Counted from the stretch's first letter, positions 34,180 through 44,007 are shown. The stretch is DNA of 46,645 bases from Eubacteriales bacterium (GCA_021372675.1 JAJFTZ010000008.1:1-46645), one strand, 5' to 3'. Notes: generated from the sequence alone by a model not told the origin. Numbers and translations are program-made.

Positions 34180-37100
34180 TTATCTTTTCAACTCCACCGC
34201 AACCTCGTGGCGCATCCCGTCGTCTTTAAGCGGTATTTGCGCCCCGCATTCCCCCGTTTCCCCAAGGCGTACCGTCACCGCGTATTCGGTACTTTTGAAG
34301 CGGTAGGTGAAGGAATACTCCTCCCACACTGTGCAGGGGGAAACGAGGAGCATATCCCCGCGCCGCCTGATGCCGAGCATGTGCTCCACGCCCACCACGT
34401 AGAGCCACGACGCTGCGCCCGTGTACCACGTCCAACCCGCGCGTCCGGCGTTCCTGCCCGTGGCGTACACATCCCCCGCCACCGCGTAAGGCTCCCCCTT
34501 GTAGCGCCGCCGCTGCATCTCGCCGCTCGCGTGCCCCACGGGGTTGACAAGGCGGAAGATGCGGTTTGCGAGCGCCGCGTCCCCGAGTTTGCAGGCGGCA
34601 AGCGCCGCCCACGCGGCGGCGTGCGTATACTGCCCGCCGTTTTCTCTTACGCCCGGAAGGTATGCGCTGATGTAGCCCACCTCCCTTTCCGGCTTGTCGA
34701 AGGGCGGCGCCAGCAGCTTAAATACGCCGTTTTCCTCATCGAGGAGCATATTTACGGCCGCATCGAGCGCTTCGCGCGCGTTTTTCATTTGGCAGACCGC
34801 CGCCCACGACTGGGACACGCAATCGATGGAGCATTGCTCGTTCTCGCGCGAGCCTAAAGGCGCGCCGTCGGCAAAATAGGCGCGGCGATACCAGCCGCCG
34901 TCCCAGCCGTGCGTTTCCAAGCTTTCGCGAAGCGTTTTCGCGCTTTCCTCATACCGCGCGGCGCGCTCCGCGTCGTTTTTTTCCTTGCAAAGCGGCGCGA
35001 ACCGTTCGAGGATGTACATGAGGAAGAAGCCGAGCCAAACGCTTTCCCCGCCGTTTTCGCCCACGCGGTCCATGCCGTCGTTCCAGTCCCCGCCGCCCAT
35101 GAGCGGCAGCCCGTGCGTGCCGAGGGTAAGCGCGCTCTCGACCGCCCGCGCGCAGTGTTCGTACATGGTGCCCGAGACCTCCGCGCAGGGGATGCGGTCG
35201 AAAAGGTCCTTTTTGCTTTCGGGGATGCAGCAGTCCGCAAGGTAGCTTACGCGCTCCTCCAAAATGGCGGTATCGCCCGTCGCCTCGAGGTATTCCATGA
35301 GCACGAAGGGCAGAAAAAGCTTATCGTCGCTGATGCGGGTTCGCACGCCGTGGCTCGGCGCGTGCCACCAGTGGAGCACGTCCCCCGCCTCGAACTGCTT
35401 GCTCGCCGCGAGGAGCAGGTGTTCCCTTGCGCGCTCCGGATGCGTTTGCAGGAGGGAGAGCATATCCTGCAGCTGGTCGCGGAAGCCTATCGCGCCGCCG
35501 CATTGGTAATACCCCGTGCGCGCGAGGATGCGGGAGGCCCAGGTTTGGTACATCAGCCATCCGTTTACCATGGTGTTAAAAGCGGCGTCGGGCGTTTTTA
35601 CCTTTAGGCCGTTGAGGCGCTTTTTCCACAGCGCCTTCGTTTCCTTTAGGCGGGCTTCAACCTCCTCCGCCGTCAAAAGCGCCATAGCCCGCGCGTTTTC
35701 CAAGCTATCCTCCCCCATGAGGAGCACCAGGGTTTTGGTTTCGCCGCCCGCGAGCGCAACGCGCGCGCGGAGCGCCGAAAAGCCGCCCGGCCGCAACGCG
35801 TCGTCCTGCTCGAAGCGTTCGATGTCCCAGCCGTCGTTGAGGACGGTAAGCCTGTCGGCGCTCCGCTCGCATTCCGCGCCGCATAAGCCGAGGTAGGCGT
35901 AATCCTCCCCCGGCGCGCGGCAGTTTTTGGCGAGCGAAAGGTTGTTTTCGCCGCGCACGTACACCGCCTCGGGGTGCGGCGCGTCGCCTAGGACCCAGTC
36001 CGCGCAGTACAGCACGCGAAGGCTCCTTTGGTGCGTCATGGGGTTATGGAGCTTAAGGAGCGCGTATTTTACGGGCCGTTCGCCGTCCACGAACACCGTA
36101 AGCTCCGAGGAAAGCTCCTGCGCGGCGCTTTCGTACACCGCGTAGCCGAAGCCGTAGCGCACGGCGCACTCCGCCTCGTACTGGAGCCTGCCGGGGGTGA
36201 CGGCCCACGTCGCGCCGTCGTCCTCGTCGGTCAAAAGGAGCATTTCTCCCTTGGGGTCGCGGACCGGGTCGTTGTACCACTGGGTGAGCTTGTTTTCGCG
36301 GCTGTTAGAATGCCACGTATAGCCGCCGCCCGTTTCGGTGAGGAGCGTGCCGAAGTTTTCGTTGGCCAAAATATGGCTCCAGGGCAGCGGCGTGGACTCT
36401 CCCCTTTTGAGCACGGTCACGTATTCGCCGCGCTCCGCGTCGAAGCCGCCGAGGCCGTTGAAGAAGGAAAGCTCCCCACGCTTTTCGGCGAACGCGCCGC
36501 GGCCCCCCGGCGTGGCGGCGTACTCGCGGTATGCGGCGCGCCTGTGGAGATGCGGGGAAAACTGGCGGTCGAGGCTCCTTTCACCGTCGATCTCCACGTT
36601 GCAAAGCGCGCTCAAAAGCCGCCTGTCCGCCTCGCTCAGCAAAAAGCCGTGCAGCAGATGTACGCCCGGCGCGCCGCGGCTGAGGGCCTGGAGCATATCC
36701 TCCAAGCGCGAGCGGAGATCGTTGTGGTATTCGTGCGGGTATTCGCCCACCAAAACAAGATCGAAATGGGAACCCCTCGCGCGCATAAAGTCGTGGAACT
36801 CGAGGAGCGTCTTTACGGTGCGCGCTTGGGTCAGCTTGTACACGCGCATCAGCACGATCGGCTCGTCGCCGGAGACGCCGAAGCGCCAAAGCGCCTCCGT
36901 ACCGCCTTCGCGCGGCAGCTCAGCGGCGCGCTTTTGGGGCAGGCCCAATAGCAGCCTCGACGCCATGCGTTCGAAAAGCTCCGCCTTGCCCCGCGTGAGC
37001 GAGGCGAAACGAAGCGCGCTGTTGGCGTGCGCCCATGCGAGGTCGAAGCTTGCGTCGAGCTCCGTTTTCATCTCCTGCGCGTCCATGAGCGCCTGCTTTT

Positions 37101-40100
37101 TGGTGGCCGCATACCCCATCACGAAATAGTGCCTTACGGTGCCTCCCGGCTTAACCTGTGCCGACGCGCGGGCGCAGATGCCCGGCTCCACGGGGAGCTC
37201 CACGCTCTCGCGCCCCATAGAGGGCTGCAACAGCGCCTCGGTGATGCTCTTGCCGCGGCCGGGCATCACGAGCCGGTCGGTGCAGAAGCGCGCCTTGCCC
37301 GGCCCCAAGAGCATGCAGTAAAGGTAGCGGAAATCCTTCTTATCGGATGCGCGCTTCTCGAAAAGGAGCACATCGTCCTCGAGAAGGGCGTTGATCGTGA
37401 GCTTCACGAAGCCCGGATGCGCCATATCCCGCCGCTGCGTTTCCATGCACACCTCGGCGAACACGCCCACCTCCAGCTCGCGCGTTTCGTCGCCCGCGTT
37501 GGTGAGCGTGAGCCGCCTTACCTCCGCGTTCCTCTGCGGCGATACGCATACCTCCAAATTCGCCTTTATATCGTTTTCCTCGCGCGAAAACGATACCTTG
37601 TGCGGCTCGAGCGTCGTCACAAGCCCGCCGTCGCCCGGCCCTGCGGGGATAGAGCCCACCGGCCACACGTTCTGACCGTCGCGCACCGCCACATGCACGC
37701 CCGAATCGGAGCGCAGCGCGTCGCCGCGCCAGCGCGTGAGCATCATGTCGTTGCAGCGGCTGAAGGAAAGCGAGCTGTCGCACAAAAACACCGTGTACTG
37801 CCCGTTGGTCAGCAACTGCGTCTCCGGGATAAGCGCGCCGCCATGCACCGTGCGCACGCGGGGCTTTTCCTCCTTATACGCGCTGTCCTCGCGGTAGACG
37901 CCGCTCTTGTACTCGCGGATGGTGATGGACATCGACGGGCGCCGCTCCTCGAGAAGGAGCCGCGCGGCGCGCACCTCGGGAATTTTGTGGAAGCGCTTTT
38001 GGAGGACGTTCTCGTTGAGCGCGTTGTTCATGGCGCAAAGGCTCATGCCCTGATGGTGCGCCATATAGCTTTTGACAAGCTCGAACCCTTGCCCTGAGCG
38101 TATGCGCGTTGCGGTATAATCGACCGCCTCGAAAAAGCCGTAGCTGCCTAGCGCGCCCAGTCCCTTTAGCTCCATGAGGTTTTTAACGGCGCTGTGCGGG
38201 TCAAGGCACAGCGCGAGCGCGCTCGCGTAAGGGGCGATCACCCGCTCGCGCTCGCGCGCCGCCTGCAAGCCTAGGCTGGGCACGCCGAACGCCCGGTACT
38301 GATAGTACATAAAGCGGTCGAACGCGAAGTAGCCCGACTCGGAGATGCCCCACGGCGTATCGGAAGCGTAGCTTTGCTGCGTCGCGGCGGCGTGCGCGCA
38401 GCTTTCCTCCAAAAGCGTGAAGGGGATGGCGCCTGTGAAAAGCACGGGCATGAGGTATTCGAACATCGTACCGCCCCACGAAAGGAGCGTGCGCCCGCCC
38501 GAGGCGCGCGTCAAAAGCCGCCCGAGGTTGAGCCAATGCTTGTTGCCCACCTGCGAAAGCGCGATGGCCATGAAGCTCGTGAGCCGCGCCTCCGAGGCGA
38601 GAAGGTCGTACCACGATTTGGAGAGCGTGCCGTTTTCCCCGTCGTAGCCGATGTGGAACAGCGACCTTTGCGCGTCGTAGAGCACCGTAAAGTCCATACC
38701 TGTGGCAAGCGCGCGGCAGCGCGCCGCGAGCGGCCCCGCCGCCTCCGAAGAAAGCGCGAGGAGCGCCTGCTCCGCAGTTAGTAGGCACGCCACGAGGTTG
38801 CCGCTATCCACTGTGGAAACATACCGCGGCGATAATACGCTTTGGTCGGAAAGCCGGTACCAGTTGTAGAGGTGCCCGCTCCACTTCTCCAGGCCCTCCA
38901 CGCTTTCGATCATGTCGGAAAGCCTTTTTATAAGCCCATCCTCCTCTAAAAAGCCGAGGTCGTAGGCGCTCACGCACGCCATAAGCCCCATGCCGATGTT
39001 GGTGGGCGAGGTATTCCTTACCGGTGGCTTGGCCGGGGATTCCTGAAAGTTATCGGGCGGGAGATGTGCGCTTTTCTCGTTGCAGAATTCCTCGAAAAAC
39101 CTCCATGTGGCGCGCGCGGCGTCCGATAAAAACGCGCGCTCCTCCTCATCGAGCCTTGGCGCGCCATAGGGTATATCGAGCCGCTTCACGGCATAGGGAG
39201 CAAAGAGGAATAAGGCCCCGAACAGCGCGCAGAAAAGCGGTGCGGGCGAAAAAAAGGCGAGGGTAAGTAGCGCTGCGCCCGCGGCGGGGCAGAGCCATAG
39301 CCCGCGATAGTAGCTTTTTAAGGAATCGAGCTTGTTCGCGGCGCTTTCCGCCGCCGTCTGCCATTGCAGCAGGTTTTTATGCGAGCGGTACACGCGGTAA
39401 AGCGTGCGAATGACCGCGTCGAGCTGGCGGTAGGCGGCGAAGGGAAGCGTGAGGAGCGTCAAAAGCGCGTGGGCGAACGGCACCGCCTGTTCCCGAAGCG
39501 CGCCGGAGGGGTCGCCCTGCTCCTTTTTGCCGAAGAAGCCGCAGACGAGCAAGATAAAATCGATTAAAAGCCCGTCCAAAATGGCGAGCAGCGCGAGCGC
39601 CGTGTAGAGCCCGAAGCCCGTGAACGCCGTGGCGAGAAGCGCGAGGAGCACAGCGGGCAGCACGAGACTTTTCGCCATGTTGAACGCCATTTTTGCGCGC
39701 GAAAGCCCGTTTAAGGGGCTTTTATGCTTGGTGCCCGCGGCGTCGCGCAGGCGCTTCGACGCGAACACGATTAACTGCCAGTCGCCCCGTATCCACCTGT
39801 GCTGCCGCTTCCACCACGAAACGAAGGCGGAGGGCTCGCTGTCGTAAAGCGCCACGTCGCCCATGAATCCCGCGCGCAAGAAGCAGCCTTCGAGAAGGTC
39901 GTGGCTTAAGACGGTACGGTCGGGGATCCAATAGCGCAGGGCGTTTCGAAACGCCTCCACGTCGAAGATGCCCTTGCCGCCGAAGATGCCCTCGCCGAAA
40001 ACGTCCTGGTAAAACTCGCCCGCCGCTGCGGAGTACGTGTCAAGGCCGAAATCGCCCGAGACGAGCCTTGCAAAGCGGGTTTTCGCCGCGCCCGAGGAAA

Positions 40101-41994
40101 GCGCGCGCATGCGCGGCGCGATCACGCCGTAGCCCTCGCGCACCACGCCGTAACGGTCGCACACGGGTTTGTTGAGCGGGTGCGCCATCGCGCCCACAAG
40201 CTCTAAAAGCGCCTCGCGCGGCAGAAGCGTGTCCGCATCGAGCGTAAGGCAGTAGCGGATTCCCTCGGGGAGGGGACTTGTCACGAGCAAAAACGGCTCG
40301 CCGTCGCCGCCGAGAAGGAGGTTCACAAGGTCCGTGAGCGCGCCGCGCTTGCGCTCGCGGCCCATGTACACGCCGTCGTTTTCGTTGAACTCCCGCCTGC
40401 GGTGCAGATAAAAAAAGATAGGCGCGTCCGGGGCGTATTTCTCGTTGAGCGCTTTTATCCTATTTTCGGCGAGCGCCAACAGCTCCCTCTCGCCGGGGTT
40501 TTCCTCGTTTGGGGAATCCTTAAAATCGGCGAGTATGGCAAAGCTGCAATTTTCGTAGGGGTTGGCGAGATAATGCGTTTCGAGCTGCTCCGTCCCGGCG
40601 CGGACGGAGGCTTCGTCGAGCACGAGCGTGGGCACCGCCACGAGGGTTTTGTTTTCCGCGCCGACGCCGTTTCTTAAATCCATGCGCGGGATGCGGCGCA
40701 CGGGCATGGCGCGGGAGAAGCAGAACACCGCGGCGCAGTGCGCGAGGCTCCACGCGGGCAGCACGCTCAAAAGCAAGCTAAGGAAGCCCATGGGCGCACA
40801 AAGTACTATGAGGACGACCGTAACGAACGCTTCGCACGCGAGGAACGCCGCGAGGCGCGCGTTTTGCTTTAAGCCCGCGTGGCGCATATCTGGCCGTAGG
40901 GAGGAAAAAAGCTCCTCCCGCCCCTGACAGAAAAGGTAATACCCCGCCTGCGCGCGCTTCCCCTCGCGGCCCTCGCAGAGCCTTACAGCCTGACGCGCCA
41001 CCACCGTTTCCGCCACGTTGAGGCGCCTCGCGTGGCGCTCGACCACGCTCCTATAGTATGTGCGCGTCGCGGCGTCCATCCCCCCGTAATCCGCCCCCTC
41101 GCGCAGCACCTTTTCCACGCTCGAATAGTCCTCGAAGCGGGCGGGCCAGTCGAGCCCGTCCAAAAAACGCAGGCTCGCGATGGCGTTGTTCACGCGCATG
41201 GACGAAGCCGAAAGCAAGCCCCGGTTTCGCGCGAGGAGCGTTTCCGCTTCGGCATCCTCGCGGCGGAGGCATTTATCGAGCGCCTGTAAAGCGGCGTATT
41301 CGTCGCGCTCCTCGAGGCGGCCGATCAAAAAATCCGCGCATGCGGGGTTTTTCCCCAATTCCAGCTTTTCGAGAAGCGCCTCACGCTTTGCCTCCGACCG
41401 CTCCTTCAAAAGAAGCGCGAGCGCGGCGTCGGCATCGTCGTACTGGGCGATCACGTCGTACGCGGCCATGGCCTCGAGCGAGAGAAGCTTTAAAAGCGCG
41501 ACCCTCAGCATGTGCGGCAAAAGCCACAGCTCGCGCATGGCGAGCGGGCTCACGCCCTGAAAGCCGCGCAAAAACCCCGTGAGCGTAGCGTCCTCCACGC
41601 GCCCCCCCCTATGCCCCACCATGGCGGCCGCCATGCGGTAAACGCGGGGCAGCCCCACGTATTCGCCCTGCGCGCACACGGGGAGCCGCGCTTCCGCAAT
41701 CTCATCGAGCGCGTTCTGCACGGCGATGAGGTTTTTTTCCACCACGTAAAACTCGTCGCGCAGGCTCTCCGCGGCGGGCGGGATTTCCCTGTTCTTTTCG
41801 TAGCGCTCGCGCGAGAGCTTATAAAGCGAGGTGAGCATGCGCCTGTCTACGCTCAGCTGCGGGAAAAGCGAAAGCTCCTTACGGCGCGCGGAACGCGTGC
41901 GAAACGCCGCGATCTCGGCGGCGTGCGCCTCAAGAGCCGCGGCGTCGAGCGGGATATCCAAAAGGCCGTTGTAGGTCCTGTTTTGCAGTAACAC
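34180..41994 (-). CDS. Cyclic beta-1,2-glucan synthase-like protein (GT84, glycoamylase-like, GH94)
   Basis: At 2604 residues this is by far the largest gene. An N-terminal region (about 1-380) is followed by hydrophobic segments (about 390-440). A glycosyltransferase with LTLDADT (about 585) and RQHRWIRGDW (about 733), the GT84 type that makes beta-1,2-glucan from UDP-glucose, comes next, with further membrane segments (about 790-950). A glycoamylase-like domain (about 1000-1330, NIGMGLMACV, SWGGTMFEYLMP, WGISESGYFAFD) is thought to cyclise the chain. The C-terminal half is a GH94 phosphorylase-like region with GGDWNDGMD (about 2300), which trims chain length in NdvB/Cgs. All domains of the Brucella/Rhizobium enzyme are in order, slightly shorter. 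It starts at GTG with GGGAGG nine bases upstream. No transporter is adjacent. Confidence 0.9.
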   Translation of the reverse strand: MLLQNRTYNGLLDIPLDAAALEAHAAEIAAFRTRSARRKELSLFPQLSVDRRMLTSLYKLSRERYEKNREIPPAAESLRDEFYVVEKNLIAVQNALDEIAEARLPVCAQGEYVGLPRVYRMAAAMVGHRGGRVEDATLTGFLRGFQGVSPLAMRELWLLPHMLRVALLKLLSLEAMAAYDVIAQYDDADAALALLLKERSEAKREALLEKLELGKNPACADFLIGRLEERDEYAALQALDKCLRREDAEAETLLARNRGLLSASSMRVNNAIASLRFLDGLDWPARFEDYSSVEKVLREGADYGGMDAATRTYYRSVVERHARRLNVAETVVARQAVRLCEGREGKRAQAGYYLFCQGREELFSSLRPDMRHAGLKQNARLAAFLACEAFVTVVLIVLCAPMGFLSLLLSVLPAWSLAHCAAVFCFSRAMPVRRIPRMDLRNGVGAENKTLVAVPTLVLDEASVRAGTEQLETHYLANPYENCSFAILADFKDSPNEENPGERELLALAENRIKALNEKYAPDAPIFFYLHRRREFNENDGVYMGRERKRGALTDLVNLLLGGDGEPFLLVTSPLPEGIRYCLTLDADTLLPREALLELVGAMAHPLNKPVCDRYGVVREGYGVIAPRMRALSSGAAKTRFARLVSGDFGLDTYSAAAGEFYQDVFGEGIFGGKGIFDVEAFRNALRYWIPDRTVLSHDLLEGCFLRAGFMGDVALYDSEPSAFVSWWKRQHRWIRGDWQLIVFASKRLRDAAGTKHKSPLNGLSRAKMAFNMAKSLVLPAVLLALLATAFTGFGLYTALALLAILDGLLIDFILLVCGFFGKKEQGDPSGALREQAVPFAHALLTLLTLPFAAYRQLDAVIRTLYRVYRSHKNLLQWQTAAESAANKLDSLKSYYRGLWLCPAAGAALLTLAFFSPAPLFCALFGALFLFAPYAVKRLDIPYGAPRLDEEERAFLSDAARATWRFFEEFCNEKSAHLPPDNFQESPAKPPVRNTSPTNIGMGLMACVSAYDLGFLEEDGLIKRLSDMIESVEGLEKWSGHLYNWYRLSDQSVLSPRYVSTVDSGNLVACLLTAEQALLALSSEAAGPLAARCRALATGMDFTVLYDAQRSLFHIGYDGENGTLSKSWYDLLASEARLTSFMAIALSQVGNKHWLNLGRLLTRASGGRTLLSWGGTMFEYLMPVLFTGAIPFTLLEESCAHAAATQQSYASDTPWGISESGYFAFDRFMYYQYRAFGVPSLGLQAARERERVIAPYASALALCLDPHSAVKNLMELKGLGALGSYGFFEAVDYTATRIRSGQGFELVKSYMAHHQGMSLCAMNNALNENVLQKRFHKIPEVRAARLLLEERRPSMSITIREYKSGVYREDSAYKEEKPRVRTVHGGALIPETQLLTNGQYTVFLCDSSLSFSRCNDMMLTRWRGDALRSDSGVHVAVRDGQNVWPVGSIPAGPGDGGLVTTLEPHKVSFSREENDIKANLEVCVSPQRNAEVRRLTLTNAGDETRELEVGVFAEVCMETQRRDMAHPGFVKLTINALLEDDVLLFEKRASDKKDFRYLYCMLLGPGKARFCTDRLVMPGRGKSITEALLQPSMGRESVELPVEPGICARASAQVKPGGTVRHYFVMGYAATKKQALMDAQEMKTELDASFDLAWAHANSALRFASLTRGKAELFERMASRLLLGLPQKRAAELPREGGTEALWRFGVSGDEPIVLMRVYKLTQARTVKTLLEFHDFMRARGSHFDLVLVGEYPHEYHNDLRSRLEDMLQALSRGAPGVHLLHGFLLSEADRRLLSALCNVEIDGERSLDRQFSPHLHRRAAYREYAATPGGRGAFAEKRGELSFFNGLGGFDAERGEYVTVLKRGESTPLPWSHILANENFGTLLTETGGGYTWHSNSRENKLTQWYNDPVRDPKGEMLLLTDEDDGATWAVTPGRLQYEAECAVRYGFGYAVYESAAQELSSELTVFVDGERPVKYALLKLHNPMTHQRSLRVLYCADWVLGDAPHPEAVYVRGENNLSLAKNCRAPGEDYAYLGLCGAECERSADRLTVLNDGWDIERFEQDDALRPGGFSALRARVALAGGETKTLVLLMGEDSLENARAMALLTAEEVEARLKETKALWKKRLNGLKVKTPDAAFNTMVNGWLMYQTWASRILARTGYYQCGGAIGFRDQLQDMLSLLQTHPERAREHLLLAASKQFEAGDVLHWWHAPSHGVRTRISDDKLFLPFVLMEYLEATGDTAILEERVSYLADCCIPESKKDLFDRIPCAEVSGTMYEHCARAVESALTLGTHGLPLMGGGDWNDGMDRVGENGGESVWLGFFLMYILERFAPLCKEKNDAERAARYEESAKTLRESLETHGWDGGWYRRAYFADGAPLGSRENEQCSIDCVSQSWAAVCQMKNAREALDAAVNMLLDEENGVFKLLAPPFDKPEREVGYISAYLPGVRENGGQYTHAAAWAALAACKLGDAALANRIFRLVNPVGHASGEMQRRRYKGEPYAVAGDVYATGRNAGRAGWTWYTGAASWLYVVGVEHMLGIRRRGDMLLVSPCTVWEEYSFTYRFKSTEYAVTVRLGETGECGAQIPLKDDGMRHEVAVELKR

Positions 41995-42013
41995 GAAAGA
42001 ATGCCTCCCATGA

Positions 42014-42359
42014 CGCAGATAAAGGTAAGGAGAGCCGAAACCCTACGCCGCGAAGCTGCCATTTTGGCGCACTGCATCGTCATCATCCGTCACCGTAGCC
42101 CCGCACGCGAGGCCACAGGCCTCGGCCCGTAGGGCTCCGGCTTCGCCGGACGCTACGGCTCCCTCTTCTTCCTTGCATTGTATCCAAACTTGCAGCTTTG
42201 CGGTCAAGGAGTTTAGAGGGTCGGAAAGTGCGTCAGTGCAAGGCAGGGGCATGAAGGCGTAGCGAAACTACGGCAAGTGCCTCTAACACGGCAATGGCGT
42301 GCTTTCCGGCCCTCTAAACCGCAGGGGTTCAGCTTTCCTTACCTTTGCTAGTATCTGCG
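42014..42359. repeat. 346-bp structured element with terminal inverted repeats
   Basis: The ends are inverted copies: CGCAGAT plus AAAGGTAAGG at 42014-42030, and CCTTACCTTT plus ATCTGCG at 42337-42359, with a 6-nt insertion in the right arm. Pairing continues inward toward the CCC/GGG ends. Inside, 42211-42231 pairs with 42299-42319 (TTTAGAGGG... / ...CCCTCTAAA) around the hairpin CGTAG-CGAAA-CTACG (42258-42272). On the left, CCGTAGC (42093-42099) pairs with GCTACGG (42152-42158) over GAGGCC-ACA-GGCCTC (42109-42123) and CCGGC-TTC-GCCGG (42137-42149). No ORF of note and no clear target duplication. It could be a MITE-like repeat or a structured RNA. Confidence 0.6.
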
Positions 42360-42396
42360 AAAACGGAGAGGCATATGAAAAATTATAGGGCTATAT

Positions 42397-42576
42397 CTAC
42401 GAACCCTTCTTGAGCTGCTTTTCCAAAAGCTCCGCGCGGGTCTCGGCGAGGGAGCGCGCCTGCTCGAGCTTATCGAGCTCGCGCACGATTTCGTCGAGGA
42501 AAGCGTCCACCTCGGCGGGGTCGTAGCCGCGGAAGGCGCGGCTGAATTTTTTATGGATGATGTCGTTTCTCGTCAT
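42397..42576 (-). CDS. divIVA: Short DivIVA-domain protein
   Basis: A 59-residue protein consisting almost only of the DivIVA N-terminal domain: DIIHKKFSRAFRGYDPAEVDAFLDEIV, then a brief coiled-coil stretch ending LLEKQLKKGS. Full-length DivIVA proteins of Bacillus are about 160 residues with a long coiled coil needed for curved-membrane binding and oligomers. ATG at 42576 follows AAGGAG by 13 bases; longer frames lack a better one. It follows sepF and ylmE, its usual neighbours, but ylmG and ylmH are missing. Either this is a naturally short family member or the coiled coil was lost. The structured element starts 37 bp after its stop. Confidence 0.75.
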   Translation of the reverse strand: MTRNDIIHKKFSRAFRGYDPAEVDAFLDEIVRELDKLEQARSLAETRAELLEKQLKKGS

Positions 42577-42705
42577 TCGTCGTCGCAAACTCCTTCCCGC
42601 TCCGTCCGCCTGACGGCGGACATCCGCAACAATCCATTGCTCCTCCTCTCCCCACAAATCCATACGGCTTTGCGGGGGCCCCGTTTTTCTCCTTAAAACG
42701 GAACG

Positions 42706-42744
42706 GCGCGCCAAGGCGGTGGCATTGGCGCGCGCACGTTTTTT
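42706..42744. terminator. Hairpin between sepF and divIVA
   Basis: GCGCGCCAA (42706-42714) and TTGGCGCGC (42725-42733) form a perfect 9-bp stem. The T tract (42739-42744) lies on the plus-strand side; on the minus strand only CGTTCCGTTTT follows. It may partly terminate the sepF transcript. Confidence 0.45.
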
Positions 42745-42763
42745 ATAAGGGAGACGCGGCCGC

Positions 42764-43207
42764 TTACAGGGCGGCTTCGCCGTTGCCGATCACGTCGCAG
42801 TTGGCGGGGGCGACCACAAAGATGCCGCGCGACACCTTGTAGATGGTGCCGTTGAGGGCATAGATGGCGCCGGCCATAAAATCGAGGATGCGCTGCGCGC
42901 AGTCGATCTCGAGCTCCTCCATGTTGACGATGACGGGCTTGCGGCTCTTGAGGTTATCGATGATGTTTTGCGTATCCTCGTAGCTGATGGGATGATACAC
43001 GATCATCTTCATCTGCGCCTGCGAGGGGATGCTTATCACGTTTCCGTTGGGCGCGGCGGCTTTACGCTTGCCGCGGTTGCCGATATCCACAACGTTGTCG
43101 TCACGAATGACGGCCTCGTCGTACATATCGTCCCCATACATTTCATCGTCGAGTTCCGTTTCCTCGATGCCGATGAAATCCATAAATTTTTTAACGAACC
43201 CTTCCAT
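42764..43207 (-). CDS. sepF: Cell division protein SepF
   Basis: A 147-residue protein that binds FtsZ and the membrane and helps build the division septum. The N-terminal amphipathic helix is MEGFVKKFMDFIGI, followed by an acidic linker (ELDDEMYGDDMYDE) and the C-terminal SepF core (MKMIVYHPISYEDTQNIIDN, VIVNMEELEIDCAQRILDF). Length is normal for SepF. The ATG at 43207 follows GGAGG by seven bases and is preferred to 43261. It sits between ylmE and divIVA as in Bacillus. Confidence 0.95.
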   Translation of the reverse strand: MEGFVKKFMDFIGIEETELDDEMYGDDMYDEAVIRDDNVVDIGNRGKRKAAAPNGNVISIPSQAQMKMIVYHPISYEDTQNIIDNLKSRKPVIVNMEELEIDCAQRILDFMAGAIYALNGTIYKVSRGIFVVAPANCDVIGNGEAAL

Positions 43208-43306
43208 GATTATTCCTCCATCGTAATTTTTCTTGGCGCTTGGAGAAATAACGACCCCCAATGTGTTTTCGGCGCGGCGTATATATATGTATGCCTTGCC
43301 TCCGCC

Positions 43307-43987
43307 CTACACGCGCGGGCCGAACAGCGCCGTTCCGATGCGCACCATCGTGGCCCCTTCCTTTACGGCGGACATGTAATCCCCGCTCATGCCCATGGAG
43401 AGCTCCTCCATGAAAACGTTGGGGAAGGCGTATGCCTCAAGCCTTTCGGAAAGCTCCCGCATCCGAGAAAAATAACGCCGCGCCTCCGCCTCACCGCAAG
43501 GGGGCGGCACGCACATCAAGCCTTTCACACGAAGGCCGGGAGTTTTGGAAAGGGCTTCGGCAAAGCCCGGCAGCTCGCCCGGCGCGACGCCTCCTTTTTG
43601 AGGCTCGTCGCCGATGTTCACCTCGATGAGAACATCCTGCTCGACCTCCGGCCGAAAGCCGCCGATCGCGCAAGCGAGGGAGAGCCTGTCCACAGAATGG
43701 ATGAGCTCTACGCTGCCTTTTACATATTTTACCTTATTCGTTTGCAGTTGTCCAATAAAATGGATGCCGAAAGATGAATTTTTATAAAAATCGTACTTTT
43801 CGCGCAGCTCCTGCACGCGGTTTTCCCCCACGTCGCGTATGCCGCAGGGGATGATTTCTTTGATCCTCGCCGCATCGACGTACTTCGTGACGGCAATGAG
43901 TTTTACTTCCTCGGGCCTTCTTCCGGCCTCCGCCGCCGCGCGGGCAATGTTTCCCATGACGGCGGCACAATTTTCCGCAATGGTCAA
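43307..43987 (-). CDS. ylmE: PLP homeostasis protein YggS/YlmE
   Basis: A 226-residue PLP-binding protein of the YggS/PROSC family. The lysine that holds pyridoxal phosphate is in AVTKYV (about residue 35), followed by DVGENRVQEL, IGQLQTNKVKY and the late MGMSGDYMSAVKEGATMVRIG. These proteins are not enzymes but affect vitamin B6 and amino-acid balance. It starts at TTG with GGGG eight bases upstream. It lies 20 bp after the HlyD-like gene in the division cluster. Confidence 0.93.
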   Translation of the reverse strand: MTIAENCAAVMGNIARAAAEAGRRPEEVKLIAVTKYVDAARIKEIIPCGIRDVGENRVQELREKYDFYKNSSFGIHFIGQLQTNKVKYVKGSVELIHSVDRLSLACAIGGFRPEVEQDVLIEVNIGDEPQKGGVAPGELPGFAEALSKTPGLRVKGLMCVPPPCGEAEARRYFSRMRELSERLEAYAFPNVFMEELSMGMSGDYMSAVKEGATMVRIGTALFGPRV

Positions 43988-44007
43988 TTCCGTTACCCCT
44001 TTCCCCG

